This document shows positions 8,701 to 16,000 of a stretch of DNA of 64,000 bases, one piece after another. The notes under the pieces were generated by a model. It did no database searches. It was not told where the DNA came from and saw only the letters and a program-made list of their open reading frames with translations. Made by a program: the position numbers and the translations under genes. Position 1 is the stretch's first letter. Each line of letters opens with the position of its first letter. This stretch comes from CAWGJF01 sp963822905 (GTDB lineage: Bacteria > Bacteroidota > Ignavibacteria > Ignavibacteriales > Ignavibacteriaceae): contig CAWGJF010000003.1 in NCBI GenBank assembly GCA_963822905.1, forward strand, positions 434,001 to 498,000. Reading direction: 5' to 3'.

Positions 8701-11180
8701 TGAATATTGACAGAATCAATATCTGTTACAAGTATTCGAAATTCTTTGTAGAGCAATCTAACCACATCTTTTAACTCATTACTTTTATGCATACCCATAC
8801 TTCTGCTCCGAACCCGTTCCAAAGCGGCTTCTATCTGTGCTTCTCTTGCCTGTGCTTCTGCTTTTTTCAGATCGAGGAAGCGTACATAAGCTTGCTCAAA
8901 AACTTTTGCAATGCGCTTTAATATTTCATTCTCTTTATCCGAAAACTTTTCTCCACGGTATTTAGTAATCTGTAAACCTGAGTTTTTTGAGAGTGCATAG
9001 CTGATGATCATGCACTCAGCTTTCCTGATATAATTCTTTCGCTCTTCCGGAATCTTGCTATAATCGGTATGCTTAAATGCATAGTCGAACCATTTATTCT
9101 TCTCAGCAAATGAGTATTGGACAGTAAAGAAATCATTCCCTGTTTGCTTTACTTTCTCCAAGTCCTCAACTATCTGTTGATTTGAATACGGAATATGAAA
9201 ATAAGTTGCGTAGGATGTTTCCGGAGCTGCCACCCACTGCTGCCAATCTTTTGATCCTTCTTCAAAAATAAAGATGCTGGCGGAATTCATATCAATGTGA
9301 AGTTCTTTTAACTGTTCAAAAACTGAGTTTACCAGGTCTTGTAGTTCATCGCTCCTGTGCATAGCCAGCGAACGTGAACGCACTTTTTCCAGAGCTGTTT
9401 CAATCTGTGCTTCACGCGCCTGTGCTTCTGCTTTTTCAAGATCCTGGAAGCGGATATAGCATTGCTCGAATACCATAGCAAATCGCTTCAGCACAGCAAG
9501 GTCTGGAGTTGAAAGCTCCTCACCAGAATAACTAAAAATTTGAATATATGAATTTTTGCTTCCCGCCGTGGAAACTGATATACCAGGAAGGCTCAAAAGA
9601 AATTCTTTGCGTGCTTCAGGGGTTTCACTAAACCCGGATTTATCAAACAAATTTTGATAGTATTTATTTTTTTCTTTCCTGGAATATGATTTAGTAAATT
9701 CTTTCCCCGATTTGAGAGCAGCAACTATGTCCCTGTTGATTTCACCACTTAGTACCGGTTTCCCGTTCTCCATGAATGGTACGATAAAACCCTTCGAATA
9801 TTTGTATTTCTTACTTGCGGTCCAATCGACAGATGTTTTCTTATCCTTTGAAGGAATAACTATTGAAGCCGTGTCCAGAAGAATCCCAACTTCCTCCAAT
9901 TGTTTTAACAGAATAGCAATAACGAGCTCCAGGTCTTTGCTCTTGTGCATTGCCAATGATCGGGAGCGCACTCTCTCTAATGCTGCTTCAATCTGAGCTT
10001 CACGTACCTGTGCTTCAGCTTTTTCAATATCAAGATATCTTCTATATGCAAGTTCAAAAACATTTCTAAAACGCTTAAGAATTTTTATTTGTGATTCATC
10101 GATCGGATTAAAAGTTGAGATGCCAATATCTCCAATTCCGATAGAGAACAGATAATAATAAAGCGCTGTTGCATCATCTAATCGTGGATCTTCCTGCTGT
10201 CCCGTTTTTTTTCTGAATTCTCTCCAACCTCTTAATTGATTTTCTTCAATTAAAACTTCGATAAAGGCGTCTTTAGAACTTCTGATCTTTTCGAGAATTT
10301 CATCAACAATCGAATGAGAACCATAATCTATTTTTGCAATAGCGCCGCCAAGTGATTCTGAATAATCGTAATCCATATAAAAGTTCTGCTCATCATTTGG
10401 AATATGGATAACAGCATTGCGAAGTTGATTAAAGCCTAATTTTTGAAACTCTTTAAATGAAACTTCGCAGATGCTAAGTAAATCTTCAGACTTATTCATA
10501 CCCATAGCGATGGCTCTTACACGCTCGAGTGAAGCTTCAATTCGTGCTTCTCTTGCTTGTGCTTCAGCTTTTTCAATATCAAGATATCTTCTGTACGCAA
10601 GTTCAAAAACTTTTAGAAACCTTTTGAATAAATCTATTTCTACTTCAGTTAACGGATGATATGTTGAAATTCCCAGTGCTACAGGTCCGAGTGAAAACCA
10701 ATAATAATTTAGCGAAGAAGCTGTCTCCAGATATTTGTCAATAAAAACATTCGTTGTTTTCTGGTAAGCAATCCAATTTTTGACCTTCTTACCTTTAATA
10801 TGAGTTTTGAAAAATTCTCCTTTACCCCGAAGCATTTTTTCCGCGAATTCTTTGTGCAGCTTATTGTTTGTATAGTTCGTTTCGGTTATAACAGTTATAT
10901 TGTGCTTTGAGTAATATTGATAATTCATGTAGGTACCAAGCTGCTGGTAGAATATTGCCGTCTGCACATTCCGGATTTCCTTTACACCTAAAGATTCCAG
11001 CTGTAGAGAAATAGTTTTGCATATATCAAGCATGTTATCAGACTTTTTCATACGCATTGCCTTGATACGCACTTTTTCCAGGGCAGACTCTATCTTCAGT
11101 TCGCGTTTTTTTTCAGCAAGCTCTTCTTTCAGTTTGACTATTTTTAATTCAGGTTGTAATCTTTGATTTTTCTTTTTCAT
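5760..11180 (-). CDS. Giant cytoplasmic histidine kinase with eight tandem sensory repeats
   Basis: A 1806-residue protein with no signal peptide or obvious membrane helix. After a short coiled coil it has eight repeats of about 190 residues, each opening with a helix of the ALERVRSRSMAMHKS type (near residues 33, 216, 400, 596, 786, 974, 1164 and 1357). Each closes with a helix of the LKRFxxVFEQxYxRFLDLEKAEAQAREA type. The body of each unit looks like a divergent GAF-type alpha/beta sensory domain. The kinase core follows: H-box AGIAHEIKNPLNF with His1570, N-box NNACYAA, G1 DNGNG and G2 GTGLGLSLS. No receiver is fused. The gene starts 13 bp after a DUF6090 remnant and ends 27 bp before the beta-propeller kinase, with which it shares a nearly identical core. 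The unit bodies have diverged much more than the linker helices, suggesting different inputs or a mechanical relay. Kinase identity is secure; the ligands are unknown. Confidence 0.9.
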   Translation of the reverse strand: MKKKNQRLQPELKIVKLKEELAEKKRELKIESALEKVRIKAMRMKKSDNMLDICKTISLQLESLGVKEIRNVQTAIFYQQLGTYMNYQYYSKHNITVITETNYTNNKLHKEFAEKMLRGKGEFFKTHIKGKKVKNWIAYQKTTNVFIDKYLETASSLNYYWFSLGPVALGISTYHPLTEVEIDLFKRFLKVFELAYRRYLDIEKAEAQAREARIEASLERVRAIAMGMNKSEDLLSICEVSFKEFQKLGFNQLRNAVIHIPNDEQNFYMDYDYSESLGGAIAKIDYGSHSIVDEILEKIRSSKDAFIEVLIEENQLRGWREFRKKTGQQEDPRLDDATALYYYLFSIGIGDIGISTFNPIDESQIKILKRFRNVFELAYRRYLDIEKAEAQVREAQIEAALERVRSRSLAMHKSKDLELVIAILLKQLEEVGILLDTASIVIPSKDKKTSVDWTASKKYKYSKGFIVPFMENGKPVLSGEINRDIVAALKSGKEFTKSYSRKEKNKYYQNLFDKSGFSETPEARKEFLLSLPGISVSTAGSKNSYIQIFSYSGEELSTPDLAVLKRFAMVFEQCYIRFQDLEKAEAQAREAQIETALEKVRSRSLAMHRSDELQDLVNSVFEQLKELHIDMNSASIFIFEEGSKDWQQWVAAPETSYATYFHIPYSNQQIVEDLEKVKQTGNDFFTVQYSFAEKNKWFDYAFKHTDYSKIPEERKNYIRKAECMIISYALSKNSGLQITKYRGEKFSDKENEILKRIAKVFEQAYVRFLDLKKAEAQAREAQIEAALERVRSRSMGMHKSNELKDVVRLLYKEFRILVTDIDSVNIQLNLDSSKDIHFWASVEEDIYPELYHLPYSDLPIFEKFYNAFSSPGEGFFDYLSKKEEKDDFFNEVFKIQPVPPLRKKMIQNAEGMVMMGWFHRHSGVDIVRYNLQRFSEEEKDIVKRFAAAFEQTYIRFTDLQKAEAQAREAEIEAALERVRSRTMAMQKSDELAETASHLFRQLNVLGIRPYRFNIAIVDSKSDNCQLWSTTNEGKVIPTGPLIPLKEYSVFNQMYDGWKQQQSVNVIKVEGEERITWTKYIMKYVSFDEYRPENIDLERLRHEPAIFSNFFFKQGFVVVHTLEEINGSDIKIIQRFINVFEQTYTRFLDLEKAETQAREAEIQLALERVRSRSMAMRHSSELQEVVNLVSQQLNNMKLDITGVFLGIKNDEIDKQFTFWGSTGVAETYMKRAAIPFLDRPIYTVLAEATTKDERFFEEEYTKEEKIEFFEHLFKHPPYNSSTLEWRNQVLSREGGYTRSVVVSHFTFIFVVNHFGIKLSDEDNQILKRFGQVFEQSYTRFLDLQNAEAQAKEVVKQASLDRVRGEIASMRTAEDLNRITPIIWRELKTLEVPFIRCGVFIVNEENENVQVYLTTPDGKSLGVLNLTFNSNKLTINTVEYWKKKKVYKEHWSREEFINWTKSMMELGQVQNAETYQGSSNPPDSLHLHFVPFTQGMLYVGDVSPLTDEKLDLVKTLAEAFSIAYARYEDFKNLEDAKNKIEITLTDLKSAQVQLVHSEKMASLGELTAGIAHEIKNPLNFVNNFSEISGELISEVEEELEKNDKEEVLSILKDLKLNLEKINQHGKRADSIVKGMLLHSRGTSGEKTLTDINDLLEQYVNLAYHGMRAQNKEFNITIEKDYDKSIEKINVVPQDISRVFLNIINNACYAAYDKKRKSGDDNFSPILKVSTKNLNGKVEIRIGDNGNGIPQDILDKIFQPFFTTKPTGEGTGLGLSLSYDVIVKQHGGELKVETKIGEGTEFVIVLPNT

Positions 11181-11193
11181 TGCAACTATTTAC

Positions 11194-11337
11194 TTAGCGA
11201 GTAATTAAAATCCCGATAACGACTAGTACTATTTCGCCAACAGCATAACGCAAATACGCCATTACTTTACCTGCCTGCCGGTCAGGCAGGTTTTCTGAAG
11301 CAAGTTGTTTGCGGATATTTCTAAATAGTTTAATCAT
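11194..11337 (-). pseudogene. Remnant of an eighth DUF6090 gene (47 codons)
   Basis: A short frame of 47 codons reads MIKLFRNIRKQLASEN, then seven extra residues LPDRQAG, then KVMAYLRYAVGEIVLVVIGI and LITR before TAA. It matches the first 40 residues of the seven complete upstream genes and stops just inside the membrane helix, so the periplasmic part is missing. The seven extra codons are a 21-bp in-frame insertion centred on the palindrome at 11270-11290. The ATG overlaps the end of the upstream DUF6090 gene by 8 bp and the stop lies 13 bp before the giant kinase. It may be a decayed gene, or a short membrane peptide that still couples translation to the kinase. I favour a remnant. Confidence 0.75.
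11270..11290. repeat. Palindromic element inside the DUF6090 remnant
   Basis: An inverted repeat with 8-bp arms CCTGCCTG and CAGGCAGG around a 5-bp loop CCGGT. It is markedly more GC-rich than its surroundings, is absent from the same position in the seven neighbouring paralogues, and adds seven codons in frame. Short palindromes of this kind are common dispersed repeats in Bacteroidota genomes; the mobile origin is inferred. Confidence 0.7.
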
Positions 11338-12112
11338 GAGTTAGGTAGGTGTTGATGATTTTTAATAATGAATCCGTTTCCTTTATGAGGATTTTTATCT
11401 TCATCATGTTTAGTTGTTGGCATTCCAAAATATTAGCAAGACCTATTTGAAAATTCTTATATTCCTTAGAGTGCTTATCAAAATAAAAAGGATAATTCTC
11501 TATATTAAAGTTTATAGAATCCAGCCTGGCATCTAAAAAGATTTTGCCAAATCCATCTTCAAATTTTTCAATGTTTTTTTGAACTACATCATTATTTCCA
11601 TCATTATATTCTGCCTCTCTTTCACATCGTTTGTAATAGGTGTTAATAGCTTCAATAAGATCTTTATCTCCTAGTGTGTATAATTTACCTGTATTAATTA
11701 GTTCCCGATATGTGTTATCATTTATATTTAGGTAGGATTGACCTTCCAAAAATTTCGCATATAAAATACAATTTAAATTAGATTTGTTTAAGCCTAAGTA
11801 GGTTAGTTTCAATAGCGAATCACTTGCTTTTACAGCTTCTTCATAAGTGAGATATCCAAGAGAATTGGCTGTAGAATCCCCATATACAAGGAAATTGAAT
11901 CTTTTATTGTTGGCTTGTAAATCTAAAATCATTTTTTCCAAATAATTTTCACTATTACTCTCCAGTATACGGTTGGCATTCCAATTATTTACCTGTAAAG
12001 CTATTAAAATTCCAAGAACAACAAGAATTATTTCACCAATAGCATAACGCAGATAAGCCATCACTTTGTTTTCAGAGGCAAGTTTTTGCCTAATGTTTCT
12101 GAAGATTTTCAT
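11330..12112 (-). CDS. DUF6090 family membrane protein, copy 7
   Basis: A 260-residue protein with the shared DUF6090 N-terminus: a basic amphipathic segment (MKIFRNIRQKLASENKVMAY) followed by a membrane helix (IGEIILVVLGILIALQVNNW, about residues 27-46). The remaining 210 residues should lie in the periplasm and are mostly alpha-helical. They carry the family pattern NTYRELINTGKLYTLGDKDLIEAINTYY, a variant of the Y-x2-L-x3-G...L...YY motif seen in most copies. The start codon overlaps the previous stop in the arrangement TAATG. DUF6090 has no known function. Its position last of seven paralogues and just before two histidine kinases points to a role in signal input, but that is inference. 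Confidence 0.82.
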   Translation of the reverse strand: MKIFRNIRQKLASENKVMAYLRYAIGEIILVVLGILIALQVNNWNANRILESNSENYLEKMILDLQANNKRFNFLVYGDSTANSLGYLTYEEAVKASDSLLKLTYLGLNKSNLNCILYAKFLEGQSYLNINDNTYRELINTGKLYTLGDKDLIEAINTYYKRCEREAEYNDGNNDVVQKNIEKFEDGFGKIFLDARLDSINFNIENYPFYFDKHSKEYKNFQIGLANILECQQLNMMKIKILIKETDSLLKIINTYLTHD

Positions 12113-12825
12113 TATTCAGTATCTTTTCTAATTAGCTTTCCGATTTCAGAAATTTTATCAAGCGCTTTTTCTGCATTTCTAACCGTACCTCTTCTGTTAT
12201 CCTGGTATAATTTGAAGAGAGTGATTGTAGATGGCTTTTCAAAGAATTCATTGGGATCAGTAGGCTTGCAGTAATTTGTCCAGCTAAAGTCTGAAAAATC
12301 TTCTTTGATTAATGGAGTCCAATCTTTATTAAAGGATAATTCAACATCGTTTAGGCTTTGATAAATACGGTATAAACTTTCATCATAATATGATATTAAT
12401 GCCATTTGAAGTGCTTTATCCGAAATGTTTTCCAGACCTTTTGCTTTCAACATTTCATAAGCGCTGGATTGAGATCTGAAACGCTCAAAACAAATAATTT
12501 TTCCCATCCAGTAATTCAGGCTGTCATTGTAATTTTTTAATGCTACCTGTTCCAATAAGCGATCTGTTAACTGTATTGCCAGTTTTGTATTAGACAGTTC
12601 AAAGGATAATGAAACAGAGTCTTGTTCAAGGTTTTGATCGATAAGTGTAAGAATCTCTTGTTCAAAGTTTTTGTCTTTTCTTACCTCATTCCAATTATTA
12701 ACCTGCAAAGCAATTAAAATTCCGATAACTACTAAAAGAATTTCTCCAATAGCATAGCGTAAGTAAGCCATTACTTTGTTTTCAGCAGCAAGTTGCTTTC
12801 TTATATTTCTGAAGAATTTAAACAT
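12112..12825 (-). CDS. DUF6090 family membrane protein, copy 6
   Basis: A 237-residue paralogue, the shortest complete member of the array. The N-terminus (MFKFFRNIRKQLAAENKVMAY, then the helix IGEILLVVIGILIALQVNNW) is nearly identical to its neighbours. The C-terminal domain is highly diverged, but keeps the motif region SSAYEMLKAKGLENISDKALQMALISYYDESL. It is followed by TAATG coupling into copy 7 and begins 31 bp after the stop of copy 5. The predicted topology is a short cytoplasmic N-terminus, one membrane pass and a helical periplasmic domain. Function unknown. Confidence 0.82.
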   Translation of the reverse strand: MFKFFRNIRKQLAAENKVMAYLRYAIGEILLVVIGILIALQVNNWNEVRKDKNFEQEILTLIDQNLEQDSVSLSFELSNTKLAIQLTDRLLEQVALKNYNDSLNYWMGKIICFERFRSQSSAYEMLKAKGLENISDKALQMALISYYDESLYRIYQSLNDVELSFNKDWTPLIKEDFSDFSWTNYCKPTDPNEFFEKPSTITLFKLYQDNRRGTVRNAEKALDKISEIGKLIRKDTE

Positions 12826-12856
12826 GAATTATTTGTTGGTCGTTTCCTTAATTTCA

Positions 12857-13624
12857 TTATTCTTTATTAAATGAATTATTATCGCCCAATTCGTTCATCA
12901 AATCCAATTGCAGCTTTTCGTTCATGGACAGAATATGTTGAAGTTCTGTCCTGGCCCAGGAAGTTCTTACACCAATACCAAAAAGCAGTTGGTCTAATTG
13001 TACGGTACCATACTGTGCTTTGAATTTTTTAAGGGATAGTATATTTTTTTCCCTAAGCTTATAATAATCCAATTGGCGGTCCTTAAATAGCACTCCTGTA
13101 TTATTGATGCCGTATTTGGCTAAATAGGGTTTTACATGGCTCTCCTTGAAATTTCGAATATTTTCTAAAGCATCTTTTATGAGCTGTTCTCTTCCAAAAT
13201 ATTCATTCAAACTTTTCTCAATTTCAGGGTTACTTACTTCTTTGTTACTTCTGGAATAATTTGTGGTAATAACCAAATTGAAAATTCTAAAACTCCGAAT
13301 TGAACCAAAGTCAACAAGTGAATCACTAATCGAAAAACCCTGAGTCTCCTGGTAAATACTATTAAGAATTTCCAAATCATTATTAAAATAATCAATATGT
13401 TGGTTTATTCTGTCTTCATCAATTTTCAAATCCATTAATATGCGACCATATAATTCTTTTTCATGTATTTTCGCTTTCCTTTGTTCATTCCAATTGTTTA
13501 CCTGTAGTGCAATTAAAATTCCAATAACTACTAAAAGGATTTCACCAATTGCATACCGCAAGTATGCTGCAACTTTATTTTCTGCAGCAAGTTTTTGCCT
13601 TACATTTCTAAAGAATCTTATCAT
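12857..13624 (-). CDS. DUF6090 family membrane protein, copy 5
   Basis: A 255-residue paralogue with the constant N-terminus MIRFFRNVRQKLAAENKVAAY and the helix IGEILLVVIGILIALQVNNW. In the periplasmic part the usual Y-x2-L-x3-G motif is degenerate (NYSRSNKEVSNPEIEKSLNEYFG), making this one of the two most diverged copies together with copy 4. The start overlaps the stop of copy 4 by one base (TAATG), so translation is probably coupled. Function unknown. Confidence 0.82.
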   Translation of the reverse strand: MIRFFRNVRQKLAAENKVAAYLRYAIGEILLVVIGILIALQVNNWNEQRKAKIHEKELYGRILMDLKIDEDRINQHIDYFNNDLEILNSIYQETQGFSISDSLVDFGSIRSFRIFNLVITTNYSRSNKEVSNPEIEKSLNEYFGREQLIKDALENIRNFKESHVKPYLAKYGINNTGVLFKDRQLDYYKLREKNILSLKKFKAQYGTVQLDQLLFGIGVRTSWARTELQHILSMNEKLQLDLMNELGDNNSFNKE

Positions 13625-14412
13625 TAGTTTTTCAATTCCTGATCTGGGAGGTTTAGAATTTCAACGATCCGTTTTCTTAAGCTTTCTGATTGGATATTTG
13701 TCAGTTTACTGTAAGATGCGCACTGAGCCATATGATCTTCAAATGTTGGGCTGTCTAATAATTTAGATATATCTGTATTTCTGTCGGAGTTTTTTATATC
13801 AAATTTTACTGTTGGGTTTTTATCTAATTCAAAAGCTTGTAAAGTGTTGTCTTTCCAGAACTGATTTATTAAGGTTCTAAAAGAGCTATACTCTAAAAGT
13901 GTTGCCGTATAATATTTATCTGAATAATTTTTCCACGAGACTTCTTCTTCCGTAACCTGTATTATATCAGTTGTCCAGCGCGACAACATTTCCTTCAATT
14001 TGTTATTACGAAGTAGTAATATCCTGTTTGAGCTGGAAATATTGTCTGCTATGGGATCAAAAGTTGGGTTGAGCAAAGTTGGCATAATTTGTTTTATAAC
14101 ACTGTCTTTATTTCTTGTTTCCGGGTGGTCTTTATAATAAAGCAGTTTTAATGATGCTGAGATCATACTTTTGCGGATAGAAATTTTTTGATCTAATTGT
14201 TCAAGATTACTTTGGAATTCTGATTTCAGTTGTTTTAACAGGGCAATTTCTTCAATATGGTTTTTTCTTTCCTCATTCCAGTTATTGATTTGCAGTGCAA
14301 TTAAAATTCCAATCACGACAAGTAAAATTTCTCCAATGGCATACCGTAAATAAGCCATCACTTTGTTTTCAGCAGCAAGTTTTTGACGGATGTTTCTGAA
14401 GAATCTAATCAT
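13624..14412 (-). CDS. DUF6090 family membrane protein, copy 4
   Basis: A 262-residue paralogue. The N-terminus MIRFFRNIRQKLAAENKVMAY and the membrane helix (ending ALQINNWNE) match the set. The C-terminal domain retains only a weak form of the family motif (SSNRILLLRNNKLKEMLSRW). It overlaps copy 3 by 4 bp (ATGA) and copy 5 by 1 bp. The tight overlaps on both sides support production at similar levels from one transcript, as for subunits or alternative partners of a common component. Confidence 0.82.
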   Translation of the reverse strand: MIRFFRNIRQKLAAENKVMAYLRYAIGEILLVVIGILIALQINNWNEERKNHIEEIALLKQLKSEFQSNLEQLDQKISIRKSMISASLKLLYYKDHPETRNKDSVIKQIMPTLLNPTFDPIADNISSSNRILLLRNNKLKEMLSRWTTDIIQVTEEEVSWKNYSDKYYTATLLEYSSFRTLINQFWKDNTLQAFELDKNPTVKFDIKNSDRNTDISKLLDSPTFEDHMAQCASYSKLTNIQSESLRKRIVEILNLPDQELKN

Positions 14413-15212
14413 TGGTTTAATTCTGTTTCAATATGTTTTAACAATTGTTCTGCATTTGCCTTTAAATTTTCGTCGCCTGCTTTTTGTAATTCAGATAAAC
14501 CATTTCTGAAAACAACATCATTAATTAACTCCAGTCTTAATTTTGGTTCATTGAGATTCTGAATTGCAATGGTTTTTAGGGTGTTGTCTTTAACATTAAT
14601 AAAATTCATTTGATAATTTTCCTGAACTCTTCTTCTCATTCTTTTGGAAAAAGAGGAAAGTGCAAAGTTGCTGTTCTTTATCACATTCCTTACAACAATC
14701 TGGTCTACTAAATTGGTGTTATTATTAACTGTATTGCTGGCAAACCTATCTATAGATTGGTTAAATTCCATAAGTTCTTTTTTTAGTGATTCATTATCAA
14801 TAATATTGATGTCTCCGGAATTTATCATTTCTAAAAGGGTTGTGTTGGTATTTGTAAATGTCACCCTTACACTCAGGTCGTTTATTTTTGGAAATATGGA
14901 ATCCATTTTTTTGAACCCGTTATTTTGCTGGTAATGTGCTATTATGTCTTTGCAATCCTGTATGATGACGTCTTCAAAATTGATATAGTGGTCCAGTAAC
15001 TGTATTTGTTTTTTTAGATCAATACTTAAATTCTGTAGATAGATGGTTTCCCGTTTTTTTTGTTTCTGGTTTTCATTCCAATTATTTACTTGTAGAGCAA
15101 TGAGGATTCCAATTACTACTAATAAAATTTCACCAATGGCATAACGCATATATGCCATCACTTTATTTTCTGCTGCAAGTTTTTGTCTTACATTTCTAAA
15201 GATTTTAACCAT
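14409..15212 (-). CDS. DUF6090 family membrane protein, copy 3
   Basis: A 267-residue paralogue with N-terminus MVKIFRNVRQKLAAENKVMAY, one membrane helix at about residues 27-46 and a helical periplasmic domain. That domain carries TNTTLLEMINSGDINIIDNESLKKELMEFN, the same SG...I.N..L pattern as copies 1 and 7. The end overlaps copy 4 by ATGA, and the start is 14 bp after copy 2. No signal-peptidase site is evident, so the protein should stay membrane-anchored. Confidence 0.82.
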   Translation of the reverse strand: MVKIFRNVRQKLAAENKVMAYMRYAIGEILLVVIGILIALQVNNWNENQKQKKRETIYLQNLSIDLKKQIQLLDHYINFEDVIIQDCKDIIAHYQQNNGFKKMDSIFPKINDLSVRVTFTNTNTTLLEMINSGDINIIDNESLKKELMEFNQSIDRFASNTVNNNTNLVDQIVVRNVIKNSNFALSSFSKRMRRRVQENYQMNFINVKDNTLKTIAIQNLNEPKLRLELINDVVFRNGLSELQKAGDENLKANAEQLLKHIETELNQ

Positions 15213-15226
15213 TGACTGTACTTCCG

Positions 15227-16000
15227 TTATTTTTTTAATTTATCCAGTTCCTCTTCAATTCTTTTAATAGTTTTATCTATTTTCATTTTCGTTTCAGTTT
15301 CTAAATCTACTTTTCTACTTCTATTCCAAAGTGTGAGTTGTAAAACTTTTAGTAGATTATTGTCTGTCAAAAATTTGTCGTAATCCTTTATTTTCAATTT
15401 TTGAACTGTTATGCTATCTGAATATTTAAAACCATATTTTGAGGTTTGAGTATAATCTGCAAAAAGATATTTTTCCTGATAAGGGAATAACAAACCACCA
15501 ATGCTGAATTCAGAATTATTAACTTCCAATTCATCATCAAAACGCTTGAGGTCTATTTGATACAAATCAGTTATTCTGATTCGAAGGCTATCATTAGACA
15601 GAATATCTAAACCGATATTTTTTAAACTCTCGAAAGCACTGGTTTGAGGAATTATTTGAAAATCATCACTCGAACTTGTAAATCTATTATATATCGTTTT
15701 AGAATATGGTTCTTTTTTAACAATATCATAAATAAGATTTTGAGTTGATTTAATTATTTCTTTATGCTTGGTAATGGTGTTCAGGATTTCTTTTTTGGTT
15801 TGAAGTAAATCGCTTTTTAGTTCTTTATAAATCTCTATTTCCTGTTTTAGTAATTTTCGGTTTTCATTCCAATTGTTAATCTGCAATGCAATTAAAATCC
15901 CAATGACTACAAGTACAATTTCTCCAATGGCATAACGTAAGTATTTTGCAACACTATTTTCTGCTGCGAGTTTTTGTCTGATGTTTCTAAAAATTTTCAT
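15227..16000 (-). CDS. DUF6090 family membrane protein, copy 2
   Basis: A 257-residue paralogue: MKIFRNIRQKLAAENSVAKY, a membrane helix (IGEIVLVVIGILIALQINNW) and a periplasmic helical domain with TSAFESLKNIGLDILSNDSLRIRITDLYQ. The N-terminal segment has SVAKY where most copies have KVMAY. The gene overlaps copy 1 by 14 bp, the longest overlap in the array. Confidence 0.82.
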   Translation of the reverse strand: MKIFRNIRQKLAAENSVAKYLRYAIGEIVLVVIGILIALQINNWNENRKLLKQEIEIYKELKSDLLQTKKEILNTITKHKEIIKSTQNLIYDIVKKEPYSKTIYNRFTSSSDDFQIIPQTSAFESLKNIGLDILSNDSLRIRITDLYQIDLKRFDDELEVNNSEFSIGGLLFPYQEKYLFADYTQTSKYGFKYSDSITVQKLKIKDYDKFLTDNNLLKVLQLTLWNRSRKVDLETETKMKIDKTIKRIEEELDKLKK

